From Owenia fusiformis (Eukaryota > Annelida > Polychaeta > Sabellida > Oweniidae): 64,000 bases of DNA. The translations under genes and the position numbers were made by a program. Position 1 is the stretch's first letter. Each line of letters starts with the position of its first letter. The DNA lies in contig CAIIXF020000010.1 of NCBI GenBank assembly GCA_903813345.2, forward strand, positions 27,676,425-27,740,424. Direction: 5' to 3'. The notes under the pieces were generated by a model that was given only the letters and a program-made list of their open reading frames with translations, made no database searches and was not told where the DNA came from. Positions 11,558 through 23,345 of this stretch are shown here, piece after piece.

Positions 11558-14500
11558 AGAACAATAAGCCATGCAGTGCAAATTACATGCTCATGTATTT
11601 TCAATAAAAATAGCTTATCCAAGCGCACCTACACTCACATAATTCTTTTGACAAGACAAGTATAATGATTGAATGAAAAATGAGTGTGGCGGTAAATATC
11701 AAATTTCAAAATTGGTATTTTAGTAAATTGTTTAGCCATTGTTCAACCAAGGGCGTTACAATACCCGGGAATTTATCGGTTCGTCCAGTACTTGTTTGTG
11801 ATAGCGCCCTCTGTAGGTCACTGTGCTTATAGCCTACAGTAATACGGGGTAGGATATCGGGAATTCGGTCAGTTTCTATCCGTCGATTTCGCTATGAATT
11901 GAAGCAAGTGTGACCACTTTATCCACTTAAACAATTTGATAATTGATTAAATCTTTAAACAAAATCGATAAACACGTTATACATTTCCTATCTCCTTAGA
12001 AATTAGCATGTATTTATGGATTGTGTTTTCGAACAAGGCTCGACCCACCCCAATAGGGAAATCCTTATGCTAATTAGTATGACGTCATATTTTCCTGGGG
12101 AATCCTAGATTTCAAAGCCTCAGTCTGTTATTGTGTCAAATGTAAACGCTCTTGGGACGCTCTTTTGCAGACAGAAAATTGACAGATTAGCTTTTAACTT
12201 TCAGCTTTGATGTTTAAATATTCTGTATTTCTACCGGACTTCTTGCTGAATATCATATAATGTTATAACTTGATTTGGACCATTGCCTGATTGATCATTC
12301 TGAAATTTTGATTGTGATTCATGATTGATTGGCAAGAAAAATAATTCCTATTGTTTTCCAGCGAAGTCAAAATGTTACAGCATGAGTTATAATGTCGAGT
12401 TTGCATCATGTTAAATTCTGCTAGTGATTAGAAGTCCATGCACAAGCATACACATACTAAGACAAACACACCCAGGCTCCAGGCCGTGGATGGAAATATA
12501 AAACTATTTAAGGCACAAACTGGTATTAATAGACCGATATGTAGTGTCTGTCATGTATTGAAGGTAAACCAATCTGCATTATTAATGTTTCTTCTATCAA
12601 TACATGGATTGTGCAATGGAAAAGCAATGGCACAATCAAAAATGTGCATATCAATCGTGAATATCTCTCGGTTCAAAGCTTATTTCCAACAGAATCGTGT
12701 CAAAATATGTGTCTGAGTAACAGTTATACATTATAAGATCGCAAACTCTTACCAATTATCAGCCGAATGGCTCATTTTCAACGAAATGTCCTTAAGACAA
12801 CAGCCCTGGGTCGCGCCTGAGACCAAAAACTACTTCAAATAGCCCTCCCCTAATTATATTGGATAATCACATTTATGCGTGCGCGCGCAGCTCATCCAAT
12901 GAACGAAACGCCACTTCCCGCTGAAATCACCGGGTATTGATCTTTCCCTTGGTTCAACTTGGTCATTTATATTTATATATGCAAACCCCTTAAACTTTTG
13001 GAAGATATAAATTGAAAACTTTAATGATTTTCTGAAAATATCATTTGAAGCCAATATTCCAATAAAAACCTAAAAATTTTCAAATCTACCCCTGTTTATG
13101 AACACATTATCTAATCATTTTTGTAGACATCTGCAATGTTATTACTGTTATTGCAGACCCTTTTCCTTTCCACTGGTATGTGGAAATCCTGGGATACGGA
13201 TAGTGTTATTCTGTTGACCTTCGTTTGCTCTTCATGACAATAAACGTAGTGACTCATTTGTGTTCAGATGAGCTCAGATAAAAAGAGGTGCCATAAGAGA
13301 AGTTGTTAGTTTAAACAGAAGAATGTGATAAGTGAAACTGTGTATCAGAATGGGTTTAATGTACAAATATTGCATTTGGCAAAGTCTATTGCAAACGCCA
13401 TCATCTTTCATCAGTCGCAAACACAACATATCGTGATAACTATCGAGGTGAAAAAGGCAAATATTAAGGAAAACCACCAAGTACTTTGTAATTGAAACAT
13501 GGAAGCGATTACAATTTCCAAAGAAATGACTGAACGATATAAGACGTTATTGTGCAATAACAGAGTAAGAACGTTGAAACTAAACCATTATAGTAAGAGA
13601 CTTAAATCCATGACCACGTTAAGTTTATTATAAGAGAGTAAGTCTTGCAGAAAGGCGTGAAATGATCCTCTATGACAATCATAAGTCTCGCATATGCCCC
13701 TGTAGACAGATATGAATATCATATGAATATTAAGATGACACATTACCAATGATTCCATCGAGAGTCACATTCCTCTTTATTATGGTCTTAAGATTCATGA
13801 ATTTTTTTCTCTTTTACAAACAATTATTCTGTTGGCCTGTGATCCAATGACCCCAAGAAGTCTTGCTTGAAAAATGAAAAACATGTTTTCAACTCTGTAT
13901 AAAGAATCGATTCAAAAATCCAGTGTACTTATCAAAATTTAAAAAGCTGAGCAATTTTACTTGCACCGCACTTTGATCTGTTTGGGTAAGTAAAATGATA
14001 ATAATTTCACTGATACACTTATTTTGCCTTCCTGTCCAGTTAATAAATACTCATATTAGGTTCTAGAGGGTATAATCTCGAGGATCATCATCCTTCGTCC
14101 CTTTTTACAACAGATTGACAATATCACATGGAGCAATAACCCTTCTCAGGAAAATATGACCACGTCGTAAAATCAGCGTTTTGTCAAACTAAAACTATAA
14201 GTATAATTGTGTATATACATCAAGTATACACCAGGTCGATGACATAAATAAGAGTAAGATATTTATATTTCATATAAGCGTATTATTGAAATCGTTTGAA
14301 CAACAAACAAATATCTAACAGCTGATGAACTGACATAGATAATGTCCTTGGAAGATTTCAACAAATAAACAACACATTGATTTATTCTCGGGATCTTGTT
14401 AATTAAATCATTCGAGTAACGCTGAGCACCGAATCTTTAATCAATCTGTCAATCTTGTTTATTAACAATTGTACAAAATGTTTCAGGAATAATTGGATCA

Positions 14501-16889
14501 TCTCAATTTCAGGGATAAGATTACTCATATTAGATAGTATACGCAAGAAATGGAGCTGTGTTACAGAATGTGGTTTGGATACCCTTTTGCATTCGTTCGA
14601 CTTCCCTTCTTGAAAGAGAGCTTCGTCTTCATTATACCTAGACTGTACGCCGCAGAGTATGGTTTTGAGTCAATGAACACGGGGATGTAATCTATTACAC
14701 ACGCACAGTAATTGTCTTAGCTATTATACATTATGTATGCATGCACATTATGTATGCATGCATTGACCAAAAACCAAGGGATTATAAGCAATGCTTTAGA
14801 TAGAGAGAGGTGGAGGTGGATTGGTGGTTTCCTGATATATTGTTGACCTAATTAGGCTGCTTCTTTCCCGATAAAGTTAAAACTAAAACAATCGGTCAAA
14901 TCAAAATACAAAACATACTGCAAAATGCAGGGATTCACAAAGTGGTATCTTCAGATTTTGATACTTTCCTGAAAACATATCTCATGTAAATACGAGTAAT
15001 ACTGTCAGGGCGACTTTTAACAAACTCTCTGCAATAAATTGAACAATTGTGGAGGAAGTAAACAAAAATAATTTGATTTTAATCGGGTCCAAGTGCCGTC
15101 ACGTTATGATACCTGACAAAACTTGAAACAAACATCCGCCAGCCAAATTGTTATATTAAATGCTCGTCTAAAGGAAAAACACACGAACGTTTTCACACGA
15201 ACGTTTAAAAACGTTAAATTTCATGCTATTCTATGTATCATTAGCAAGCCCGAGCAGTTCATTTCTCTAATAACTCCGATAGTCTAGACACTCTTCGTAC
15301 TGATTATTTTGTCTTTAAACAGGATGAACTTTAGTTACGGGATGCTAAACAGCTATGATAAAAATCGTATTTGTCCTCGTAAAGTTATATCCTAATTTCA
15401 TCCAAGGAATTACTGCGAAGCCCTGCGTTTGTATATAATCCAATTACAACTACAATATTGTGTTTTGCCTTATCTCAAAGAGATCACTTAGATCCATTAA
15501 TGAATTATCTTATCGAGGTCGCATCTCTCATAAACAACCATTTATTATGTTGCAACTTGCATTTGTCGTGTGGCCTTGAACTAGTTACTGTCAAGCCTTT
15601 CCTACTTTTTAGTTTTCAACAAAAGTATTGAAGAGTCAAACTTACTAAGGAGAGAAGGTACAACATACTGGAAACAATCTCTACAAAAGGCATCTCTGTA
15701 TTTCCCTTACAATTTTATTTTTAAATATCTGAAAAGAGTTTTGATTCCAATAAAGTATGGAATTTATTGAAGATTAAGAATCGAGAAATGCCCAAATTAA
15801 TATGAATTGAAAACGAGGATACCCACATGTGTGCACAATTGTGACAATATTAAAAACATTTACAATCAGTTCAATCGCGGCTCTTATTGTATGATGCACT
15901 TCCACCACAAATTTTCTGCTGTATTTTGCGTAAATCATATCATCGGATGCACTGTATCAGGGTTATCTAAATATCAGCAACATAAACTATTAGATCGATC
16001 TCTACTTTGGGCTTTTGATCGCAGTTTAATGATTTCAGAAAAGGAGATTTGCGCCAAAGTCTATAACTGGTGTAAGTAACAGGTTATTATGACTTAGTTT
16101 TATAAATTAATAAATCATCGATATGGTTACGTTTCTACAACCACAAATGTTCCACACACTCATCCATTAAACGTTAGCGGTGCTATTCGTTCGTTCCATC
16201 AAACCACTGGAATGAGAATGATAAGGCAAATAAATGCTTCATACGGGCAGCTCTTTTTCATAACATAGATGGGTAAATAGTCCACCTTTTTGATATTGTT
16301 ATATGAAAACAATGTTTATTCATTTGTAATTTATTGAAATAACACCCTGGTGATGATATGGTTAATGAGATCATTAAAACAGACATTCTCCCCTAAGGAC
16401 AAATTACTTCCTTGGTCCAAGGGTATTTCTACATCATTTATGTTTGTATAGATGCGGTTTGAAGCTCTCGATGTTGAGCTGACTGGAAGATGTCATGTCA
16501 TATCGACCTTCAATTTTAATTCATGGTTGTACAAATAATTAAAAAAACACAGCTGTTTGTAATCATGAATAGAATTACCATTTAAACCAATTTAATGAAA
16601 AAAGATTAAGATCACACTGATATGTTGACATACCAGACTAACTATAAAGATGAAAAGTCAACCATCATGTTTATGAAATACAATCATCTCCAAACGTGTC
16701 CAGAGATTTACGGTAAGTTATTGGTGTACACTGGACGATGCATGTACAGGTGTACACACCCTACTAATTGACACACTTACATTTGGTAGATGACAGATCC
16801 TGATTTTGATTGATGCGATTGATAGCTAGCTATAGGTCCTTTATTCTATGATGACTGTTAGGGCACTAATAACAACATACGTATGGTCT
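11558..16889. other. Long intergenic stretch, nothing recognised
   Basis: More than 5 kb without an exon I can support. Open frames at 12438-12716 (+) and 15807-16079 (+, non-ATG start) have no recognisable protein features. A small direct repeat of acattatgtatgcatgc lies near 14729-14763. Distal regulatory DNA cannot be judged without conservation data. Confidence 0.45.
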
Positions 16890-16925
16890 GGGGTTGACCC
16901 TTTGGCCAAATTGCCCTAATACGTC
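16890..16925 (+). repeat. Dispersed satellite P module, left fragment (with TSD)
   Basis: The segment ggccaaattgccctaatacg matches the P-module start (ggcccaaatgccctaatacg) of the satellite at 1799-5999. The module is interrupted here by the foldback element and resumes at 18455. The 9 bases taatacgtc at 16917-16925 are the left copy of the target duplication. Confidence 0.75.
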
Positions 16926-18454
16926 GGCTTTGTATAAAAAACCTCCTACCCACGTACCCTCGTACCCACGTACGTGGGTCCTGACCCAGTCTTTAAAGAG
17001 TTAAAACATTTTTTAAACATTATTCTATCTCAATGTATGCTTAATTATGGATGAATTCATGTACCCATATGCCTTTATTTCTAGATCGGACATCTGTCTC
17101 GTCATAAAATAAAGCCGGCATTGCATAATGTTCATTTGAGCTATTTGAGTGTTGTTTTTGATATATCGGGCAGTCTTACAGTGTACAACCAATCTATTGC
17201 TTGGCGCAAATTGGCCACATGTTGTAAAGTGCTGTAGTTTTTGACTCCATGAGCAGAATATGGTCAAACTTTCACAACAAAATTCACATTGAATGACCTG
17301 AATGATTCTGGATTGACGAAGTTATTCAACTTTTCATCGGTCCTGTTTTTTAACACCCTGTAGTTTCGATTTTTATCACATATACTTTTTATTCTTTCAA
17401 ACGATATTACAAGTATTCATTGTTTGCACGACAGATTTGAACTATACGTGTAATTTGTCTTATGTCTTTTATTGAATTTAACATCAGAATTGTAGATACA
17501 AAGTGATAGAGTGATCAATTCACACGATCTCAAGGAATAATAAAGGCTGCATTTCTGTTTAACCGTGGCGCAATTGAATAACGAAATATTTGAAAAGTAG
17601 AAGGATTCGCTATATTCGTTTTTAATCGCTTTTTGGCACAATTTAAGGATAATTGTGCGCACTAGTTCAGTGAATCATTTAGATGGAATTAAAAGTTAGA
17701 GTTGCCAAACTTATGCAGGGGAGTGTAAGTTTGGTTTTGTAAACTTCGACATTATTCATGGCCGTTTGATCCATAATTAGGTAATATGAAGAGTAGAGTT
17801 TTATTTTGACAATGATTTGATGTAAAACTGGTTTGAATGATAAAAGTTCAGCTTTGTAGTTTCTAGCTTTTTGCGCGTAAAACGTGAATACAATGGACAA
17901 CAACGACACCAAATCTTTGACTAACATACGTTAATAACGTATAATATTCGTAAGAATGAATTCTAATAACATTTGAAATAAACATCTAATAAAATGTGGT
18001 GAATTTAAATGGTTGGAAACTCTAAGAAATATATTTTTAAAAAGATGTCAACTTTTGGACAAGGGTAAACTTCCCGGGACATTTACAATCTGCATGAGGT
18101 AACAGGAGGCACGGATTGCACTGAACGAAGGCTAGGAGATTGCTAATCAGCACTGATGTGTTATACAGGTAAGACTGCCCGATCAACAAAAAACATTTCG
18201 ACATATCAAAAACATAAATCAAATAGCTCAAAAATAGTGAACATTTATGCAATTCCGGCTTTATTTTATTTTACTAGAGAGATGTCAGACCTATAAATAA
18301 AGGCATATGGATGCATAAATTCATCTATAATTCAGGATAAACTGAGATTGAATAATGTTTTAAACATTTAAAAATTTAACTCTTTAAAGACTGGGTCAGG
18401 ACCCACGTACGTGGGTACGAGGGTACGTAGGTAGGAGGTTTTTTATACAAAGCC
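16926..18454. mobile_element. Non-autonomous foldback/Mutator-like element, 1529 bp, 9-bp TSD
   Basis: The element starts ggctttgtataaaaaacctc and ends with the complement of the same sequence. The inverted arms extend about 265 bp at the left (to about 17190) and 295 bp at the right (from about 18160), with small indels. Both flanks are taatacgtc (16917-16925 and 18455-18463), an exact 9-bp target duplication. Long inverted repeats with 9-bp duplications are typical of Mutator-like elements, but the class is inferred. The middle (17200-18150) has four short minus-strand frames and no transposase motif. It sits inside a satellite P module. Confidence 0.83.
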
Positions 18455-19059
18455 TAATACGTCACTTCCGCTGAAAAAGGTAGTTTTAAAAAATGAATGT
18501 AGTTCCAATACAAGTGTGATTATGACGAGTCAGTAAGGTAGTATGTACAGTAGGTACAATTGTCATCTTTTTCTTTTCGATAACATGCCATTGCGTTTAT
18601 TTGGGCTATCTGAAGGAATTTTCAAGTCAAATGGTGTATTAATTTTGGCTTAATTTTTGTCAATATCAATTTCTGGCGGCAGAGAGGAGGTAGTGACGAG
18701 TCAGTAAGGTAGTATGTACAGTAGGTACAATAGTCATCTTTTTCTTTTCGATAACATGCCATTGCGTTTATTTGGGCTATCTGAAGGAATTTTTCAAGTC
18801 AAATGGTGTATTAATTTTGGCTTAATTTTTGTCAATATCAATTTCTGGCGGCAGAGAGGAGGTAGTGTCGCAATTGACCATTTTTTTCAAAAAGTAGATG
18901 TTTGCCCCCTATTGAGTTTAGTGTTAAAATGGAGCTAGCTTAGACATTGCTTTTGAACCTCAAATAGGCCAGCTGTGGTGCCACATTAATCCATAACTCG
19001 AAATAAAAAACAGGCCTTTGCCCTTTTGCCCATTGACTATTATGGTGACGTGAATTAGG
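18455..19059 (+). repeat. Dispersed satellite P module, right part, with internal 171-bp duplication
   Basis: Sequence from taatacgtcacttccgctga to tgaattaggg follows the P module of the 1799-5999 satellite in order, with many substitutions. A 171-bp segment (18523-18693) is repeated directly at 18694-18864. The 74-codon frame at 18714-18938 lies within this repeat and is not a gene. Confidence 0.82.
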
Positions 19060-19857
19060 GATATTTGTATGTTTGTTGGTGTGTTCTGTATGGCAGTGAT
19101 TGGGAAAATCTTGTTATGTGTATTGTGCTCGGTACTGGTATGATATGGAGGGAGGTAATGTCAAAGAGAGTCTTGTTTCGTCTTGCGATTTGAGTATATG
19201 TATAAAGCAGGGGGCAATTCTTTTTCAAAACCATCGTCTTCAGCATCAGAGCATACTAGCCAAAGACATTGGGCCTAAAAAGTATTCCCTAGCCTATTTT
19301 AGACGAAGCTTCGAACAAAATTCTACAAAGAGGACAACAGACAGAGAATGCAACTTTATGAATCTTCAGAAGTTAGTAGCTTACATGAAAAATATGTTAT
19401 TTACCTTTGGTCTCCAAAATATCTAGATTGGGCTGTAGATAAGCATCACATTGGGTAAATGAAATAAGTCAATATTTTTTATTGTGGTATCAACAGTTCG
19501 TAGTTTTTCCCTATTAAGTCTAGTCATTGATCAGAATGAGCTTCATTCGTAACCTCATTCAATGATGTATTTAGCACATGGTCATCTTGACATGGCTGAT
19601 AAAAGCATCCTCGTATTTATTGAGATAATGAACGGTAAATTGTTGTGCAATATATTATACCCCTAGTAGTCGTTCAATGAATCGTCATTAATATAATTAC
19701 TTTCATGATGATGATACATCTCCTATATTCAATAGTTGATACCGTTAATTGACACCCGACTAATCAGACCATTTGTAGATTGCTTTACTAGATCGGGTTT
19801 ACATGATTACTGGACCCACTCCTAGACTACTTTACGTTACAATATTACACTAATCCC
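19060..19857. other. Intergenic, nothing recognised
   Basis: A 108-codon plus-strand frame (19100-19426, ATG-initiated) has no domain, repeat or signal sequence I recognise and sits directly after the repeat; it overlaps a 63-codon frame on the other strand. I do not call it a gene. Confidence 0.45.
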
Positions 19858-20161
19858 CAAGGAGGATTGGCTCCCAGAGTGCACCACCGATATTCTGTCC
19901 CATATATGGGTATGTCGTAATACAAATTCGAATTCAAACAGCCGCCATTTTGTTCACTTCAACATTTAAATCGTGAATTTTGGTCTTATTTCCAAACGAA
20001 AAATTCCAAAACTCACAAGAAATGATCGAGATATTGGTTCGAATCTTTTGAACTGTTTATTTTGAATTTATAGTCGGTTTTAATTTCAGAAAATAGCGAC
20101 ATTTCGACGTTTTCATTGTTGGAAAATATCGAGTTTCGATCCTGGGAGCCAATCCTCCTTG
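19858..20161. mobile_element. MITE, 304 bp, perfect 9-bp TSD
   Basis: Terminal inverted repeats are caaggaggattggctcccag at the left and its exact complement at the right. The flanks are actaatccc at 19849-19857 and 20162-20170, an exact 9-bp duplication. A second, shorter and oppositely oriented copy lies at 40376-40554. No coding capacity is seen. Confidence 0.88.
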
Positions 20162-20687
20162 ACTAATCCCCGGACACCAATCACCAATCATCCCTACTTT
20201 ACACAGATAATTGCAGTTATTCTGAACACGATAATTAGTACACCCTCCTCAGTAAGTTTAACGACCAGAAATCCTCTTCTTGATCTCATGTAAATGGTTG
20301 TTAACTAAACTGATACGAGCTACTGTAATAAAGGAATAAGATAACAATAATATGCTTTAACGCAATGCAAAATGAAGACTTCATGACCACATTGCCTATT
20401 CAAACTTATCGAGGGGAGAGTATATCAGTTATTAGCTGAATCAGTTACAACCTTCCGTAATATGTCCTTAAAGATAATCTGTTTCTCCAAACCTCAGTAT
20501 GGGAAACAATAGAAGCAACTAACCGTTTTGGATTAAACTCTACGGTTAGAATGTGTAACTATACTATCAGATCGGGAACATGATGACTTTTACACAGGTA
20601 ATGATACGTTCGTGATACCAAATAATATATCACACCCTGGATCTTATTTGTTGTACCGAGAATATATTTCTAAGTATAAGGCTAATA
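20162..20687. other. Intergenic, nothing recognised
   Basis: No exon or repeat recognised between the two MITEs. Confidence 0.5.
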
Positions 20688-21395
20688 CAGGGTGACACAA
20701 TGATATAAAACTCATGTTGAAATTACTATTAGGTATTTGTGACTTTTTGTTTGATTTTCTAAATTTTAAATGCATCGTTTTGTCCAGTGCGCGAAACAAT
20801 AGTGCACATGTACTTATAGTATCAAAAACTGTGATTAAATATCTTTGACAAGTTTGACAATCTGGTTCTGGCAATATTCATATGATAAAATTAACAGGTC
20901 ATTTCATCCTTAATGTATTTACATATTTACATATAACCAATCCACCGTTGACTCAATAGCAAAAGAGAAACCTTGCATTTTGAACGTATTTTGCATCATA
21001 AATCACAAGGTATCACTATCTTCAACTTCACATGATATCAGATAATTCCATTAACTGAGTAAACAAAATAAAAAGTCAGTATACCCTGTTATGATGATGC
21101 AAGACAAACATCGATTCAAAACCTTATTTCAACAGAGATCGTAATGAGGGGCATGTGATTGTCATGCTTAACAGCCAGGGTTCACTAAAAATAATTTGTT
21201 TGTGTATGTGCAGCACGGGTAATTTAGGCGTTGGGCATCAACCATGGAATGTTGCCAATTTGAGAGGAAAAAACATGGAAACATAATTTCTCTACGTCGA
21301 GTCGTTGATGCTATACCAATGTTTCTATCAACACAAAAATCCACCATGATGACTGAGAAAAGTTAGAGGGTGCAGTATATGTGTGTGTCACCCTG
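20688..21395. mobile_element. Tc1/mariner-type element, 708 bp, non-autonomous
   Basis: Left end cagggtgacacaatg and right end complement of cagggtgacacacac form short inverted repeats, with TA on both sides (20686-20687 and 21396-21397). No transposase motif is seen inside; the 76-codon minus-strand frame that crosses the left end is a chance frame. Confidence 0.72.
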
Positions 21396-21670
21396 TATAT
21401 GTTTCTCCTATTGGTAATGCAACTTAATAGCGTTAAGATAGACAATGGTGTTATCTAAAGTTATACCAAGGGAGCTTGTATGTACACTCTCAATATAGCT
21501 TTAAACCATATTTAGACACGCAATCTTAAGATCTTATTGCATTTGTAAGGAAAATACTGCTCACGTATTGGTGGCTGATCACCCCTTTGAAATGTTTTCT
21601 AAACATTGAATAACTAAGTGTACTCAATAATTTAATTTGTCCTCCCTAGTTTCTATGACCCCTTTTATCT

Positions 21671-21805
21671 TATAATTGATTCCAATTTGATATAGCCAAT
21701 AGAAAGCTCCGATTCAGAGAATAAATTCAATACACGCGGTACTGGATGTCATGGGCATACCTTGTCTTTCCTTGTGTTTATGCCCCTTTACAGTGAATAT
21801 ATAAG
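21671..21805 (-). repeat. Penelope-like terminal repeat, downstream copy
   Basis: This stretch (gattccaatttgatatagcc through ggtactggatgtcatgggca and ccctttacag) is a diverged copy of the repeats at 22991-23345, in the same orientation. It lies downstream (3' on the minus strand) of the reverse transcriptase relic. Direct repeats bracketing the ORF match the pseudo-LTR arrangement of Penelope-like elements. Confidence 0.7.
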
Positions 21806-22373
21806 CACAAGTGCCAAAGGGAAAGGACCAAAAGTTGTAATGGAACTTAGCAAGAAAAAGCAAACTCTAAGTGCATACCAGTCAAGAAAAACAAACCCCA
21901 TATAGCCCAAAACCATGATCTAACGTGAAAAGAAACAATGTCTAATACCCCCTTTCCCCCACCATTCAAGAACCAATATCACAATTGAAGACCAGAAGAC
22001 CAAGGGACATTTCATTCATACTGAAGTCATTACAATACATGTTGAAGAAAAAATTAGAAATTGATAGCCAATTGATAGCCAATACTCATAACCTCAAAAA
22101 ATAGTTGTAGATACAAGTACTCATACAAGATAGAGCATTCAGTCTCAAATGATGTGGGATAGATAAAATTCAGTCTCCAAGTCCATAGGCGTTTCAAAGG
22201 GTCAACATCCATTCACAAAAGCCGTCGCCATAATCCATAAAACACAATAATTCACAATGGTCATCAGGAGAAAACTATGGCTGGTTTCGATCCCTGTTTC
22301 TCAACCATTAATGCCATAGCCGGGATCCACCTCAAAATTTGCCAAGTGAAAATATTCATCATTGCCAATGTTA
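21806..22373 (-). mobile_element. Penelope-like element, 3' non-coding part (inferred)
   Basis: Between the end of the reverse transcriptase frame and the downstream terminal repeat there is sequence with no recognised gene. Its assignment to the retroelement is positional. A short plus-strand frame at 22277-22474 is antisense to the element. Confidence 0.45.
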
Positions 22374-22988
22374 TTAAACAATTCCTACATCATTCAGCAT
22401 CTCAAGTGGTAAAACTTGAAACTTCACAATTAATGATTTGTATTTTTCAGCAAAGCCCAGAAAGAATTTCTTAAGCTTTCTAGAATTATAACCTTGACCT
22501 AACAGTTTGATCACTAAAGTATTGTGTCTGGACTTGAAATCTAAATATTTAGAGCATGTCCTGCCATATCTAATAAGCTGGGATACATAGACCCCATATG
22601 CTGGATTTAATGGAATATTACTGTCTAAATGGGGAAAATTCACAATATCAAAGTTGAAATCATCTCGTTTATCATACAACTTACAATATATACTGTTGTC
22701 TTGTTCAATGTTAATGAGAAGGTCAAGATAAGGCGCATTCATGTTCGATTCATTGGTCTTTTTTAACTCTAACTCGGAAGGGTATATCTCATTTACAAAA
22801 TTTTCAAATCCAGGGTTGTCCAAACTCAACAGGTCATCTATATACCTATCTGTTTTTATTAAAAAGTTTAGCTATGTGGAATTTTGTCTTATCTTTCATC
22901 ATCTTTTGCAAAAACTTATATTCATACGAGAATAGAAAAAGTCTGCCAAAAGAGGAGCACAATCTGTCCCCATTGGTATTCCTATATG
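22374..22988 (-). pseudogene. Penelope-like reverse transcriptase, 5'-truncated and frameshifted
   Basis: The minus strand encodes the C-terminal half of a reverse transcriptase. From 22982 downward it reads GIPMGTDCAPLLADFF; after a frameshift come SYEYKFLQKMMKD and AKLFN; after a second shift the catalytic RYIDDLLSL appears (YxDD motif, RT motif C). The open frame then continues with YPSELELKKTNES, YLDLLI, LYDKRDDFNFDIVNFPHLDS, AYGVYVSQLIRYGR and ends near PLEMLNDV at 22374. These blocks are characteristic of a widespread animal retroelement RT that I place with Penelope-like elements. No GIY-YIG endonuclease follows before the stop. The N-terminal RT motifs are missing because the copy begins where the terminal repeat ends. 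The first in-frame M of the longest frame is a TTG, so this is not an intact gene. Confidence 0.8.
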
Positions 22989-22990
22989 TT

Positions 22991-23345
22991 GATATACTTA
23001 ACGATTCTAATTTGATATAGCTAATGGATTTAGCTCTGATTCGAAAAATATATTAATCAATAAACGCGGTACTGATGTCATGGGCATGCTTTGTCTTCCC
23101 TTGTGCTTGTGACCCCTTTACAGCGATATACTTAACGATTCTAATTTGATATAGCCAATGGATTTAGCTCTGATTCCATATAATCAATAAACGCGGTACT
23201 GATGCCATGGGCATGCTTTGTCTTCCCTTGTGCTTGTGACCCCTTTACAGCGATATACTTAACGATTCTAATTTGATATAGCCAATGATTTAGCTCAGAT
23301 TCGGAGAATAAAACTTATAAAAGCGGTACTGGATGTCGTGGAACT
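22991..23345 (-). repeat. Penelope-like terminal repeats, three tandem copies
   Basis: Three direct copies start at gatatacttaacgattctaa: 22991-23124 (134 bp), 23125-23251 (127 bp) and 23252 to about 23345 (partial). Each contains atttgatatagc, gcggtactg and, in the first two, cccttgtgcttgtgacccct. They lie immediately upstream of the truncated reverse transcriptase on the minus strand, and the same family recurs at 21671-21805 downstream of it. Confidence 0.85.

Noticed and set aside
16926-18454. Four minus-strand frames in the foldback element as pieces of a transposase
   Set aside because: They are short, low-complexity in composition and show no MULE or other transposase motif.
19100-19426. 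108-codon ATG-initiated frame
   Set aside because: No recognisable domain, overlaps another frame on the opposite strand, and lies next to a repeat; probably chance.
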